From positions 69,780-133,779 of the forward strand of contig MPMX01000005.1 of NCBI GenBank assembly GCA_002238725.1: 64,000 nucleotides of DNA, written 5' to 3'. Positions 54,582 to 62,170 of this stretch are shown piece by piece. Positions within the stretch are counted from its first letter, which is position 1, and every line of letters starts with the position of its first letter. The notes beneath the pieces are model-generated. The model was not told the DNA's origin, ran no database searches, and worked only from the letters and a program-made list of their open reading frames with translations. The stretch comes from Rhodospirillaceae bacterium bin65 (GTDB taxonomy: Bacteria; Pseudomonadota; Alphaproteobacteria; Bin65). The translations under genes and the position numbers were made by a program.

Positions 54582-55772
54582 TCACGCGGCGTTGCGGAGC
54601 GCAGGACGGGCCGTCCGGCGGTAGAAGTCCTGGGCCGCCCGCGTGCCCGACCCTGTTTCGACCGGATAGCCGAGATCCGCCATCGCCATCTCGACAGTGG
54701 CAATTCCCGACAACGCCATCACGTCCGTCATCGCGCCGAGATGGCCAATCCGGAAGGCCTTCCCGGCGAGCGGCCCCAGACCGACGCCGAACGACACGGC
54801 ATAGGTTTCGCGGATGTGGTCGGTCAGTGCTTCGGCGTCGAAACCCGTGGGCACGAGAATGGCGCTGACTGTGTCCGAGTAGAGCTCCGGGGACCGGGCG
54901 CACAGTGCCAGCCCCCATCCTTGAACCGCCCGCCGGACACCCTCGGCAATGCGCCGATGCCGGGCGAACACATTGTCCAGCCCTTCTTCGAAGAGCATGT
55001 CCAGGCTCTCGCGTAGACCGTGCATGAGTTGCAGCGGCGGCGTGTAGGGAAAGCCTCCCGCCGCGTTGGCGGCGGCCATCTCGCCGAAATCGAAGAACGA
55101 TCGGGCACACCCGGCCGCCCCGGCGGCCTCGAGCGCCTTCCGGCTGACGCCGACGATCGCCATGCCGGTCGCCAGCATGAAGCCTTTTTGAGAGCCGGTA
55201 ACGGCGACATCCACGCCCCACTCGTCCATGCGGAAGTCCATCGAGGCCAGCGAGGAGACGCAGTCCGCGAAGAGCATCGCCGGGTGGTCGCAGGCATCCA
55301 TCGCGCGGCGGACCGTGCCGACATCAGACCTGACGCCGGTCGCCGTCTCGTTGTGGGTCACCAGGACGGCCTTGATCTCGCGCTTCCGGTCGGCATCCAG
55401 CCGCGCGCCGAAGCGGTCCGCCGGTGCGCCCGTGCCCCAGCCGCACTCGATCGCCTCGACGTTCATGCCGTGTCGCCGGCACAGGTCGATCCAGCGGTCG
55501 GAGAATGTCCCGTAGCGGGCGGCGAGGATCTTGTCGCCGGGGGAAAGCGTGTTGGCGATCGCCGCTTCCCATCCGCCCGTACCCGAGGCGGGGAACAGGA
55601 ACACCTGCCCGGACGCCGTCTTGAAGACCGTCTTGAGATCGTCCAGCAACGGCGCGAGCAGCGCGACGAAATCGGGCGAGCGATGATCGACCGTCTGGAC
55701 ATTCATCGCCCGGCGCAGCCGATCCGGAATGTTGGTCGGTCCGGGAATGAAGACGGGATTCTGTCCGGCCAT
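54582..55772 (-). CDS. bhcA: Aspartate-glyoxylate aminotransferase BhcA
   Basis: A 396-residue class V (fold-type I) aminotransferase of the serine-glyoxylate aminotransferase group. In the bhc cycle it transfers nitrogen from aspartate to glyoxylate, giving glycine and oxaloacetate. The PLP lysine is Lys196 in DVAVTGSQKGFM. FIPGPTNIPDRLRRAM is at the N-terminus, FLFPASGTGGWEAAIANTLSPGD is the cofactor ring-contact block, and THNETATGVRSDV follows. A GAGGAG ribosome-binding site lies 9 bases before the ATG. It is first in bhcABCD and faces bhcR. Confidence 0.92.
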   Translation of the reverse strand: MAGQNPVFIPGPTNIPDRLRRAMNVQTVDHRSPDFVALLAPLLDDLKTVFKTASGQVFLFPASGTGGWEAAIANTLSPGDKILAARYGTFSDRWIDLCRRHGMNVEAIECGWGTGAPADRFGARLDADRKREIKAVLVTHNETATGVRSDVGTVRRAMDACDHPAMLFADCVSSLASMDFRMDEWGVDVAVTGSQKGFMLATGMAIVGVSRKALEAAGAAGCARSFFDFGEMAAANAAGGFPYTPPLQLMHGLRESLDMLFEEGLDNVFARHRRIAEGVRRAVQGWGLALCARSPELYSDTVSAILVPTGFDAEALTDHIRETYAVSFGVGLGPLAGKAFRIGHLGAMTDVMALSGIATVEMAMADLGYPVETGSGTRAAQDFYRRTARPALRNAA

Positions 55773-55986
55773 GGCGCATACTCCTCGTCGCCGCTGCTGC
55801 GAAATCTAGGATATAAAACAGGTTTGTCAATTTTTTCAGAAAAATATTCCATTTTTATAACTTATTGGAAAGTGACTTATTAACAACGTGTTATATTTTC
55901 CGAATCTGCAAACTAAAAAATTGCCGAAATATTTTTTTCGTTTACACTGGAGTTCTGCCCCCTTCTGCCCGAGAAGAACGCCGCTC
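55773..55986. promoter_or_regulatory. AT-rich bhcA/bhcR divergent control region
   Basis: 214 bp, strikingly AT-rich. A minus-strand promoter for bhcA reads TTGACA (55825-55830), 16-bp spacer, TAGATT (55803-55808). Candidate operators are imperfect palindromes GAAAAATATTCC (55840-55851) and CGAAA-N6-TTTCG (55925-55940), plus TTATATTTTCC near 55891. BhcR, an IclR regulator, is expected to bind here and respond to glyoxylate. Confidence 0.6.
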
Positions 55987-56844
55987 ATGGACCGGGTTCC
56001 TCCCAAACGCTCCCGCGGTCGCCCGCGCAAGGTCGTATCCGATGTCGATACGGGAACGGTGCGCGCACTCGACCGCGGCTTGCAACTGCTGCGCCTGCTC
56101 GCGCGCGAAAACCGGATCGCGCTGACCAGCCTCGCCATGCAGGTCGGGATGCCGCCGTCGACCGCCCATCGACTCCTGACAACGCTTCAGAGACACCGGT
56201 TTGCCGAATTCGATGAAGACGCCCAGGAGTGGATGATCGGGGTCGAGGCCTTCCGCGCCGGCTCCGGATTCCTGAAGCGGATCGATCTGGTGGAGGCCAG
56301 CCGGGACATCATGCAACGCCTGATGAGCGAGACCGGCGAGACGGCAAACCTCGCGATCCCCGACGACGGAGACATGGTCTTCGTCAGCCAGGTCGAGACC
56401 CATAATCCGATCCGGGCTTTTTTCCGCCCCGGCGCTCGCAGCCCGATGCATGCCTGCGGCGCCGGCAAGGCGCTGCTCTCACAGCTTGCGCATCGGGATA
56501 TCGAAAGATTGCTCCAGAAAAAGGGACTGCCCGAGTTCACCTCCAGAACACTTACCAGGCCGCCGCTCCTGTTCGACGAACTCGACGCGATCCGAAACCG
56601 CGGCTGGGCCTTCGACGACGAGGAGCGACATGAGGGCATGCGCTGCGTTGCGGCGCCCGTGTTCAATGCCTACGGCGATGCGGTGGCGGCGATATCTGTC
56701 TCCGGCCCGACGGCCCGCTTTACGGACCGGGAGATCGTCCATTTCAGCAGCGCAGTCCGCCGGGCCGCGGCCGATCTGACCGAACGCGTCGGCGGGTCGG
56801 CAACGCGCAGCGACGCAGGACTTGAGGCAACGCCCGTTCCGTAA
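55987..56844 (+). CDS. bhcR: IclR-family regulator BhcR
   Basis: A 285-residue IclR regulator, divergent from bhcA. After a short basic N-terminus (PKRSRGRPRKV) comes the winged HTH (LDRGLQLLRLLARENRIALTSLAMQVGMPPSTAHRLLTTLQRHRF, about residues 28-72). The GAF-like effector domain follows (GETANLAIPDDGDMVFVSQVETHNPIRAFFRPGARSPMHACGAGKALLS). The ATG at 55987 was chosen over one at 55888 because the longer N-terminus would cross the AT-rich operator. In Paracoccus, BhcR controls the bhc genes and senses glyoxylate; by position this is its counterpart. Confidence 0.9.
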   Translation: MDRVPPKRSRGRPRKVVSDVDTGTVRALDRGLQLLRLLARENRIALTSLAMQVGMPPSTAHRLLTTLQRHRFAEFDEDAQEWMIGVEAFRAGSGFLKRIDLVEASRDIMQRLMSETGETANLAIPDDGDMVFVSQVETHNPIRAFFRPGARSPMHACGAGKALLSQLAHRDIERLLQKKGLPEFTSRTLTRPPLLFDELDAIRNRGWAFDDEERHEGMRCVAAPVFNAYGDAVAAISVSGPTARFTDREIVHFSSAVRRAAADLTERVGGSATRSDAGLEATPVP

Positions 56845-56872
56845 GGGCGAAGGGGCTTCCCCTTGGCTCGGC

Positions 56873-57073
56873 TCAACGCAGAAGGATTGCGACCGCGTAC
56901 CTGCTCGCTCGGTCAGCAAAGCGGAGTTCCTTGTTGTACCAGGCCCCCTGAATGCCGCAGATCTTCTTGCCCTTCAGCGAAGCCCAGCTGCCGATGCCCG
57001 AGTTCTTGTGCGCGAAAACGGCGACGCCGGACGAATAGTAATCCGGCTGGACGATCCCGACGACCTTGCCCGG
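56873..57073 (-). pseudogene. Remnant of an amino-acid ABC transporter substrate-binding protein
   Basis: A fragment reading PGKVVGIVQPDYYSSGVAVF, AHKNSGIGSWASLKGKKICG and IQGAWYNKELRFADRASRY resembles the central part of SBP_bac_3 proteins, notably the SLKGKKI-G-Q pattern. No start and no other lobe are attached; the sequence upstream to 57363 has no matching frame. It is a broken gene left downstream of bhcR. Confidence 0.6.
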
Positions 57074-57363
57074 GCAGCATGCTGTGCGACCTCCTCTGGG
57101 AATTGGCCGGCCGGAACCGAAGCAGAGCCTGCCGGACGAGGCGGCGGAGGCACCTGCGTGCGGCCATGTAGTTCCCGGCATGGCACTTTCCGGAAACGCC
57201 ATTTGTATTCGCGGTAACGGGGGTTTACTCGCGCAGAGACCCGGAGCCGGAAGGGCCGTCACGGCCTGGCAAGCGATGAACCGCAGCACCGCCAGCAGGA
57301 CCGCAGCGAAATCCGGGGTTGGGGGCGCTGGCGCCGCACCTTGTCGGGCGACGCGCATGGCCG

Positions 57364-57457
57364 GTGTTGATCGGCGCCCAAGTCTGGCCCGAGACGGTCA
57401 CGGCAAATCAACGAGTTAGCGTGCTGATTGGCGCTCAACCTACAGGCCGATGAACAG
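57364..57457. mobile_element. 94-bp TIR-bounded mini-element, copy 1
   Basis: 94 bp starting GTGTTGATCGGC (57364-57375) and ending GCCGATGAACAG (57446-57457), which is the near reverse complement of the start. A second copy of the same length and orientation is at 59800-59893. Interior similarity is high (CCCGAGACGGTCA.GGCAAATCAA.GAGTT.GCG). No coding capacity. It looks like an insertion-sequence-derived miniature element. Confidence 0.7.
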
Positions 57458-57618
57458 TAATGCGCACGCTACAGAATTGATTATAATTTGTGTGTAAGAA
57501 CATTCATGAAAAAGATGAGAATTGTATAATTTCTGAAGTATTTCGCTGCAACGGCCATCGGGATTTGCACCGTTTCGGGCCTCCCGTACCAGCCGATGCG
57601 GAGAACGAGGATGGACCT

Positions 57619-59517
57619 TTGAACGATCGCAACCGAGCGGATAACGAGACCAGGTGGGAGAACGAGCCGTCGATGGGGCGTACTCACGGCGAGGCCCCCG
57701 CCGGGCGCGCGCAGGCCAATCTCGAGGCCCTGGTTCAGACCGCGCCGGTCGGCGTCGTGATCTTCGATGCCGCAACCGGCGATGTACTCTCGATCAACCA
57801 GGAGGCCAAGCGCATCGTGGAGGGACTGCGCACAGCCGGAAAAACCTCCGAGCAGGTGCTCGACGTGCTCACCTGGCAGCGCGCCGATGGGGGCGAGGTC
57901 CACCTCTCCGAATCGCCGCTGGCAGGCGAGCTGATCAACGCCGAAACGGTGCGCGGGGAGCAGATCGTGATTTCGGTTCCCGACGGGCGCAGGGTGACCA
58001 TGCTTGTCAACACCACGCCGGTCCGTGCCGCCGACGGGACCGTCGCGTCGGTGATCGTCACCATGCAGGACCTCGCACCGATCCAGGAGCTCGAGCGCCT
58101 GCGCTCGGAGTTCCTGGGCATGGTGAGCCACGAGCTGCGCGCGCCGCTGACCTCGATCAAGGGCTCGGCCACCACCCTGCTGGAGACCGCATCGGACCTG
58201 GATCCGGCGGTCATACGCGAGTTCCATCGGATCATCGCCGCTCAGGCCGATCACATGCACGGACTCATCAACGACCTGCTCGATGCCGGCCGCATCGATG
58301 CGGGCACACTCTCGGTCTCGCCCGAGCCGTCGGAACTGGAGGCTCTGGTGGACCGGGCGCGCAACACGTTCCTCTCCGGCGGCGGACTGCACACCGTGCT
58401 GATCGACCTGCCGCCGGACCTTCCCCCGATGATGGCCGACCGCCGGCGTATCGTGCAGGTGCTGAACAACCTGTTCTCCAACGCCGCCCGGCACGCCCCG
58501 GAATCCTCCCCGATCCGGGTCGCCGCGCTGCGTGACGGGGTGCATGTCGCGGTCTCGGTCTCCGACAAGGGCAAGGGAATATCGCCGGAACACTTGCCGA
58601 AGCTGTTCCAGAAATACACCGGAGCGGGCGACGGAGGTCGCGAGCTCGCGGGAACCGGCCTTGGGCTTGCCATCTGCAAGGGTCTGGTGGAAGCGCATGG
58701 CGGGCGCATCTGGGCCGAGAGCGGCGGGCCGGGGCAAGGCGCGCGGTTCACCTTCACCCTTCCTGTGGCCGAGGAGGGGGCCGCCGGTCGCGTCGCCGCC
58801 CCGAGTACGCCGGCTCCGTCCCGCGACGATCGGGAAGAGACGCGCATCCTGGTCGTCGACGACGATCCCCGCATCCTGCTCTATGTGCGCGATGCCCTGG
58901 CTTCTGCCGGCTACGCCCCTCTCGTGACCGGCGACCACCGGGAACTCGCGCACCTCGTCAGGACGGAGAGCCCGCAACTCGTCGTGCTCGACCTGGTGCT
59001 GCCCGAGGCCAACGGCATCGAGTTGATGGAAACCCTCCCGGAACTCGCCGACCTGCCGGTCATCTTCATCTCCGCCTTCGGTCGGGACGAGACGATCGCG
59101 CGGGCATTCGAGGCTGGCGCGGTCGACTACATCGTCAAGCCCTTCTCGACGACGGAACTGACAGCGCGCATCCGCGCTGCGCTGCGCCGGCGCGCCGCGC
59201 CCGAACCCTTCGTGCTGGGCGAACTCGCCATCCGCTACGACGAGCGCCGGGTGAGCGTGGCCGGCCGGCCTGTCGAGTTGACCGCCAGCGAGTACGAGCT
59301 CTTGCGCGTGCTTTCGCTCAACCCCGGGCGGGTATCGGACTACGTACCCCTGCTGCGCCAGGTCCTGGGCAAGAATGACGATCGCGCCGCCAGAAACGCC
59401 CTGCGAACCCTCGTCAAGGGCCTGCGCCAAAAACTCGGCGATTCGGCGACCGACCCGGCCTACATCCTCACTGTGCGCAACGTCGGCTACCGCATGCCAC
59501 GGCCCGGCAATCGTTAA
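57619..59517 (+). CDS. Hybrid sensor kinase / receiver / OmpR-type DNA-binding fusion
   Basis: About 632 residues containing a whole two-component system in one protein. It has a PAS domain (about 35-160; VQTAPVGVVIFDAATGDVLSIN), HisKA with His171 in MVSHELRAPLTSIKG, HATPase (NLFSNAARHAPE, GTGLGLAICKGLVEAHGG), a receiver with acidic ILVVDDDP, phospho-acceptor Asp458 in VVLDLVLPE and the conserved Lys in YIVKPF. It ends with an OmpR/PhoB winged helix (VELTASEYELLRVLSLNPGRVSD, NVGYRMPRPG). No membrane segment, so a cytosolic signal. Start is uncertain: TTG at 57619 has GAGG upstream; an ATG at 57490 adds 43 unlike residues; ATG 57673 is also possible. It lies between two 94-bp mini-elements behind an AT-rich promoter region. 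Confidence 0.87.
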   Translation: MNDRNRADNETRWENEPSMGRTHGEAPAGRAQANLEALVQTAPVGVVIFDAATGDVLSINQEAKRIVEGLRTAGKTSEQVLDVLTWQRADGGEVHLSESPLAGELINAETVRGEQIVISVPDGRRVTMLVNTTPVRAADGTVASVIVTMQDLAPIQELERLRSEFLGMVSHELRAPLTSIKGSATTLLETASDLDPAVIREFHRIIAAQADHMHGLINDLLDAGRIDAGTLSVSPEPSELEALVDRARNTFLSGGGLHTVLIDLPPDLPPMMADRRRIVQVLNNLFSNAARHAPESSPIRVAALRDGVHVAVSVSDKGKGISPEHLPKLFQKYTGAGDGGRELAGTGLGLAICKGLVEAHGGRIWAESGGPGQGARFTFTLPVAEEGAAGRVAAPSTPAPSRDDREETRILVVDDDPRILLYVRDALASAGYAPLVTGDHRELAHLVRTESPQLVVLDLVLPEANGIELMETLPELADLPVIFISAFGRDETIARAFEAGAVDYIVKPFSTTELTARIRAALRRRAAPEPFVLGELAIRYDERRVSVAGRPVELTASEYELLRVLSLNPGRVSDYVPLLRQVLGKNDDRAARNALRTLVKGLRQKLGDSATDPAYILTVRNVGYRMPRPGNR

Positions 59518-59799
59518 GCGCCGTTACCCCGGGCCACGCTGCCAGATGCTACACCGCTGCCCACCATCGTGCCCTCGGTGCCGGAGCGACCGCCGCAAAC
59601 GCCGAGAAAGCCGACACCGTCAAGAGATTGCGGATGCGACCGGACTTTCATCCATTCTCAGTGTCAGATTTGCATGTTTAGGGGGGGTGCCGCCCTGGGC
59701 GGTCCGATCCGGCTTGGGTCGGCTTAACCCGGCGGAATTGCTCGACTCGTCCTTTCACCCGCAGAAACAGGCGCGAATGCCCGTTATCATGCCGCAAGC

Positions 59800-59893
59800 G
59801 TGTTGATCGGCGCCCAGGATTGACCCGAGACGGTCAAGGCAAATCAATGAGTTGGCGCGCTGATCGGCGCTCGACCTACATGCCGATCAACAC
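59800..59893. mobile_element. 94-bp TIR-bounded mini-element, copy 2
   Basis: 94 bp with perfect 12-bp ends GTGTTGATCGGC (59800-59811) and GCCGATCAACAC (59882-59893). It has the same length and orientation as copy 1 at 57364-57457. The 282 bp between the kinase stop and this element hold no gene I can support. Confidence 0.75.
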
Positions 59894-59970
59894 CGGCGTC
59901 CGGGTTTCGGTGAGGTGGCCTGGAAAATAACACGAATTTAGCGCAAATCCCGCCGGGACGGCTTTGAGGG

Positions 59971-60255
59971 TCAGGCGCCCTTGCGGCCGCCGCGCGCCGG
60001 TTTTTCCAGCTTCTCCAGGCGCCGGCGGATTTCGGCAAGTTGCGCGGCGAGGGTTTCCTGCTCGTCGCGCGCTTTCGCCGCCATGGCCCTGGCGACCTCG
60101 AATTCTTCGCGGGTCACCAGGTCCATATCGGCCAGAAGGCCCTGCAGCCGGGCCTTGACCATCGCTTCCGCCTCCGAGCGGACGCCGGCGGCGACGCCCA
60201 GCATGCCCGTCGTCACCCGTGCGAAATCGTCGATCAACTTGCTGTTGGCCTGCAT
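59971..60255 (-). CDS. ubiK: Ubiquinone biosynthesis accessory factor UbiK family protein
   Basis: A 94-residue protein of the BMFP/YqiC (UbiK) family, which assists ubiquinone synthesis in the soluble Ubi complex. The N-terminal amphipathic stretch SKLIDDFARVTTGMLGVAAGVRSEAEAMVKARLQ is followed by the C-terminal coiled coil EEFEVARAMAAKARDEQETLAAQLAEIRRRLEKLEK and a basic tail. Size is normal. It lies in the same direction as modABC but 93 bp after modC. Confidence 0.87.
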   Translation of the reverse strand: MQANSKLIDDFARVTTGMLGVAAGVRSEAEAMVKARLQGLLADMDLVTREEFEVARAMAAKARDEQETLAAQLAEIRRRLEKLEKPARGGRKGA

Positions 60256-60348
60256 GGCGGACCCTCCTGTCGAAGCGATCCTCAGATGGGTGCAGTGGTG
60301 CCGCAGGGCAAATGCCGCGTCGTCGCGCGGAAAGTCGGTTCGAATCGG

Positions 60349-61458
60349 CTAGGTAACGATCTCATCGCGCGGCGGCAGCGCCATGCTGCGCCGGTCCATC
60401 GCCACCGACTTGATCAGCGCGAACACCGCGACGCCCGGCGCCAGGCCGAGGTCGCGCACCGCGTTGGCCGTCACCGTGGCGGCGATGCGGCTTTCCCCCG
60501 TCTCGTCTGCGACGGAAATCGCGATGGTCCGGAACGGGCCGTCGGACTCGGTGACCGAGACGACAGTGCCCGGCAGTGTGTTTCGGATGCTGATGCGGTC
60601 CGGCTTGTCGAGCGCGACCGATACGTCCCGGGCACGAACTCGAATGCGCATTGCACTGCCGACCGGCAGAGGCACGGACGGCACCCACAGGCTGCCGCCC
60701 GGAACGGCGAGCCGGCTCATTCTGCCCGGCACGTCCTGTTCGGCGACCCGGGCGCCCAGCACGGCGCCGGCCTGGAAGCGGCCGGTGAGCGGCATCAGGT
60801 CGGGGCGGGAGAATATCTCGTCGACCGAGCCGGTGGCCGCGACCGATCCGTCCGAGAGCAGGACGATCCGGTCGGCCAGGCGCGCCACCTCGTCGATCTG
60901 GTGGCTGACGTAGACGATGGGCGGCCCTGCCTCGTCGCGCAGCCGCTCGATATACGGCAGGATTTCCGCCTTCCGGGCGGCGTCGAGGGACGCCAGGGGC
61001 TCGTCCATCAGCAGGATGTCGGGGTTCGACAACAGGGCCCGGCCGATCGCCACGCGCTGCTGCTCGCCGCCCGAAAGCGTCGCCGGCTTCCGTTCCAGCA
61101 GGCCCTCGAGGCCCAGCATGGCGATCACGCCGCCATAGCGCCCGTTGTCCCCGGCGGCCTTCGCGTAGAGCAGGTTGCGGCGCACCGTCAGATGCGGGAA
61201 CAGTCTGCCTTCCTGAAAGACGACGCCGACCCGGCGCTGCGGCGCCGCCAAATCGATGCCGGTATGGCTATCGAACAGGACGCGCCCGTTGATCGCGATC
61301 CGGCCGGCGTCCGGCCTCATCAGCCCGGCAATCATCTGGACCGTACTGGTCTTGCCGGCTCCGGACCGGCCGAACAGCGCCGTGACGCCACCGGCGCTCT
61401 CGAACCGGATTTCCAGCGCCGTCCCGGCGCGCTGCTTTGCGACGTCGATGTCAAGCAT
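60349..61458 (-). CDS. modC: Molybdate ABC transporter ATP-binding protein
   Basis: A 369-residue ATPase of the molybdate importer. Walker A is LFGRSGAGKTSTVQMIAGL, the Q-loop lies in GVVFQEGRLFPHLTV, the signature is LSGGEQQRVAIGRALLSNP, and Walker B is ILLMDEPLASLD. A C-terminal TOBE/molybdate-binding domain (RVRARDVSVALDKPDRISIRNTLPGTVV..., about residues 275-360) marks it as ModC. It overlaps modB by 8 bp. Confidence 0.95.
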   Translation of the reverse strand: MLDIDVAKQRAGTALEIRFESAGGVTALFGRSGAGKTSTVQMIAGLMRPDAGRIAINGRVLFDSHTGIDLAAPQRRVGVVFQEGRLFPHLTVRRNLLYAKAAGDNGRYGGVIAMLGLEGLLERKPATLSGGEQQRVAIGRALLSNPDILLMDEPLASLDAARKAEILPYIERLRDEAGPPIVYVSHQIDEVARLADRIVLLSDGSVAATGSVDEIFSRPDLMPLTGRFQAGAVLGARVAEQDVPGRMSRLAVPGGSLWVPSVPLPVGSAMRIRVRARDVSVALDKPDRISIRNTLPGTVVSVTESDGPFRTIAISVADETGESRIAATVTANAVRDLGLAPGVAVFALIKSVAMDRRSMALPPRDEIVT

Positions 61459-62158
61459 TGCCGGGCCGGTCTTCGGCGGACAGGCTGCGGCGCGCCCGGC
61501 GCGCCAGGATTTCCGATGCGACGACGGCGAGCACCGAGATGGCGATCGCGATCAGGGTCAGGCGCAGCACTGCGCTTTCCTCGCCGGGCACCTGCAGCAG
61601 CGAATAGACGGCGAGCGACAGGGTTTGCGTCTCGCCCGGGATATTGGAAACCAGCGTCACCGTGGCGCCGAACTCGCCCAGCGCCTTGGCGAAGCCCAGA
61701 ACCGCGCCGGCCAGTACGCCCGGCATCGCGAGCGGCAAACTGATCGTGGCGAAGCGCCGCCAGCGTCCGGCGCCGAGCGTCGCGGCGGCCTGCTCCAGCC
61801 GCGGGTCGACGGCTTCGAACGACAGGCGAATCGGCCGGACGATCAGCGGAAAGGCCATGACGCCGGCCGCGACCGCCGCGCCGGTCCAGCGAAAGGCGAT
61901 CTCGATGCCGAACCAGGCCTTGAGCCAGCTGCCGATCCAGCCCTGGTTGCCGAACAGGATCAGCAAGACGAAACCCGTGACGACCGGCGGCAGAACCAAC
62001 GGCAGGGTCAGGAAGGCGTTGACAAACAGTTTGCCGCGAAACTCCTTGCGCGCCAGCACCCAGCCGAGCGCGACGGCGACCGGCAGGGCGAACAGCAGGC
62101 TCCAGAAAGAGACCTTCAGGCTGAGCAGCAGGGCGTCGCTTTCCGCTTCGCTCAACAT
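61451..62158 (-). CDS. modB: Molybdate ABC transporter permease
   Basis: A 235-residue permease with about five to six hydrophobic spans. The coupling loop AAATLGAGRWRRFATISLPLAMPGVLAGAVLGFAKALGEFGATVTLVSNIPGETQTL is typical of ModB. It lies between modA (12 bp upstream) and modC (overlap), so the three form one leftward operon. Confidence 0.95.
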   Translation of the reverse strand: MLSEAESDALLLSLKVSFWSLLFALPVAVALGWVLARKEFRGKLFVNAFLTLPLVLPPVVTGFVLLILFGNQGWIGSWLKAWFGIEIAFRWTGAAVAAGVMAFPLIVRPIRLSFEAVDPRLEQAAATLGAGRWRRFATISLPLAMPGVLAGAVLGFAKALGEFGATVTLVSNIPGETQTLSLAVYSLLQVPGEESAVLRLTLIAIAISVLAVVASEILARRARRSLSAEDRPGNA

Positions 62159-62170
62159 CGGCGCACGGCC

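Noticed and set aside
53599..55221. 540-codon frame joining bhcB to upstream sequence
   Set aside because: Only the part from 54552 onward is BhcB. The rest is an out-of-frame reading of bhcA.
55888..55986. Longer N-terminus of BhcR from 55888
   Set aside because: It would translate through the AT-rich operator region. The IclR-type N-terminus begins naturally at 55987.
57490..57618. ATG at 57490 as the start of the kinase fusion
   Set aside because: The first 43 codons lie in AT-rich, promoter-like DNA with TATAAT sequences (57482, 57525) and have no domain resemblance. A TTG at 57619 with GAGG upstream fits better, though the choice is not certain.
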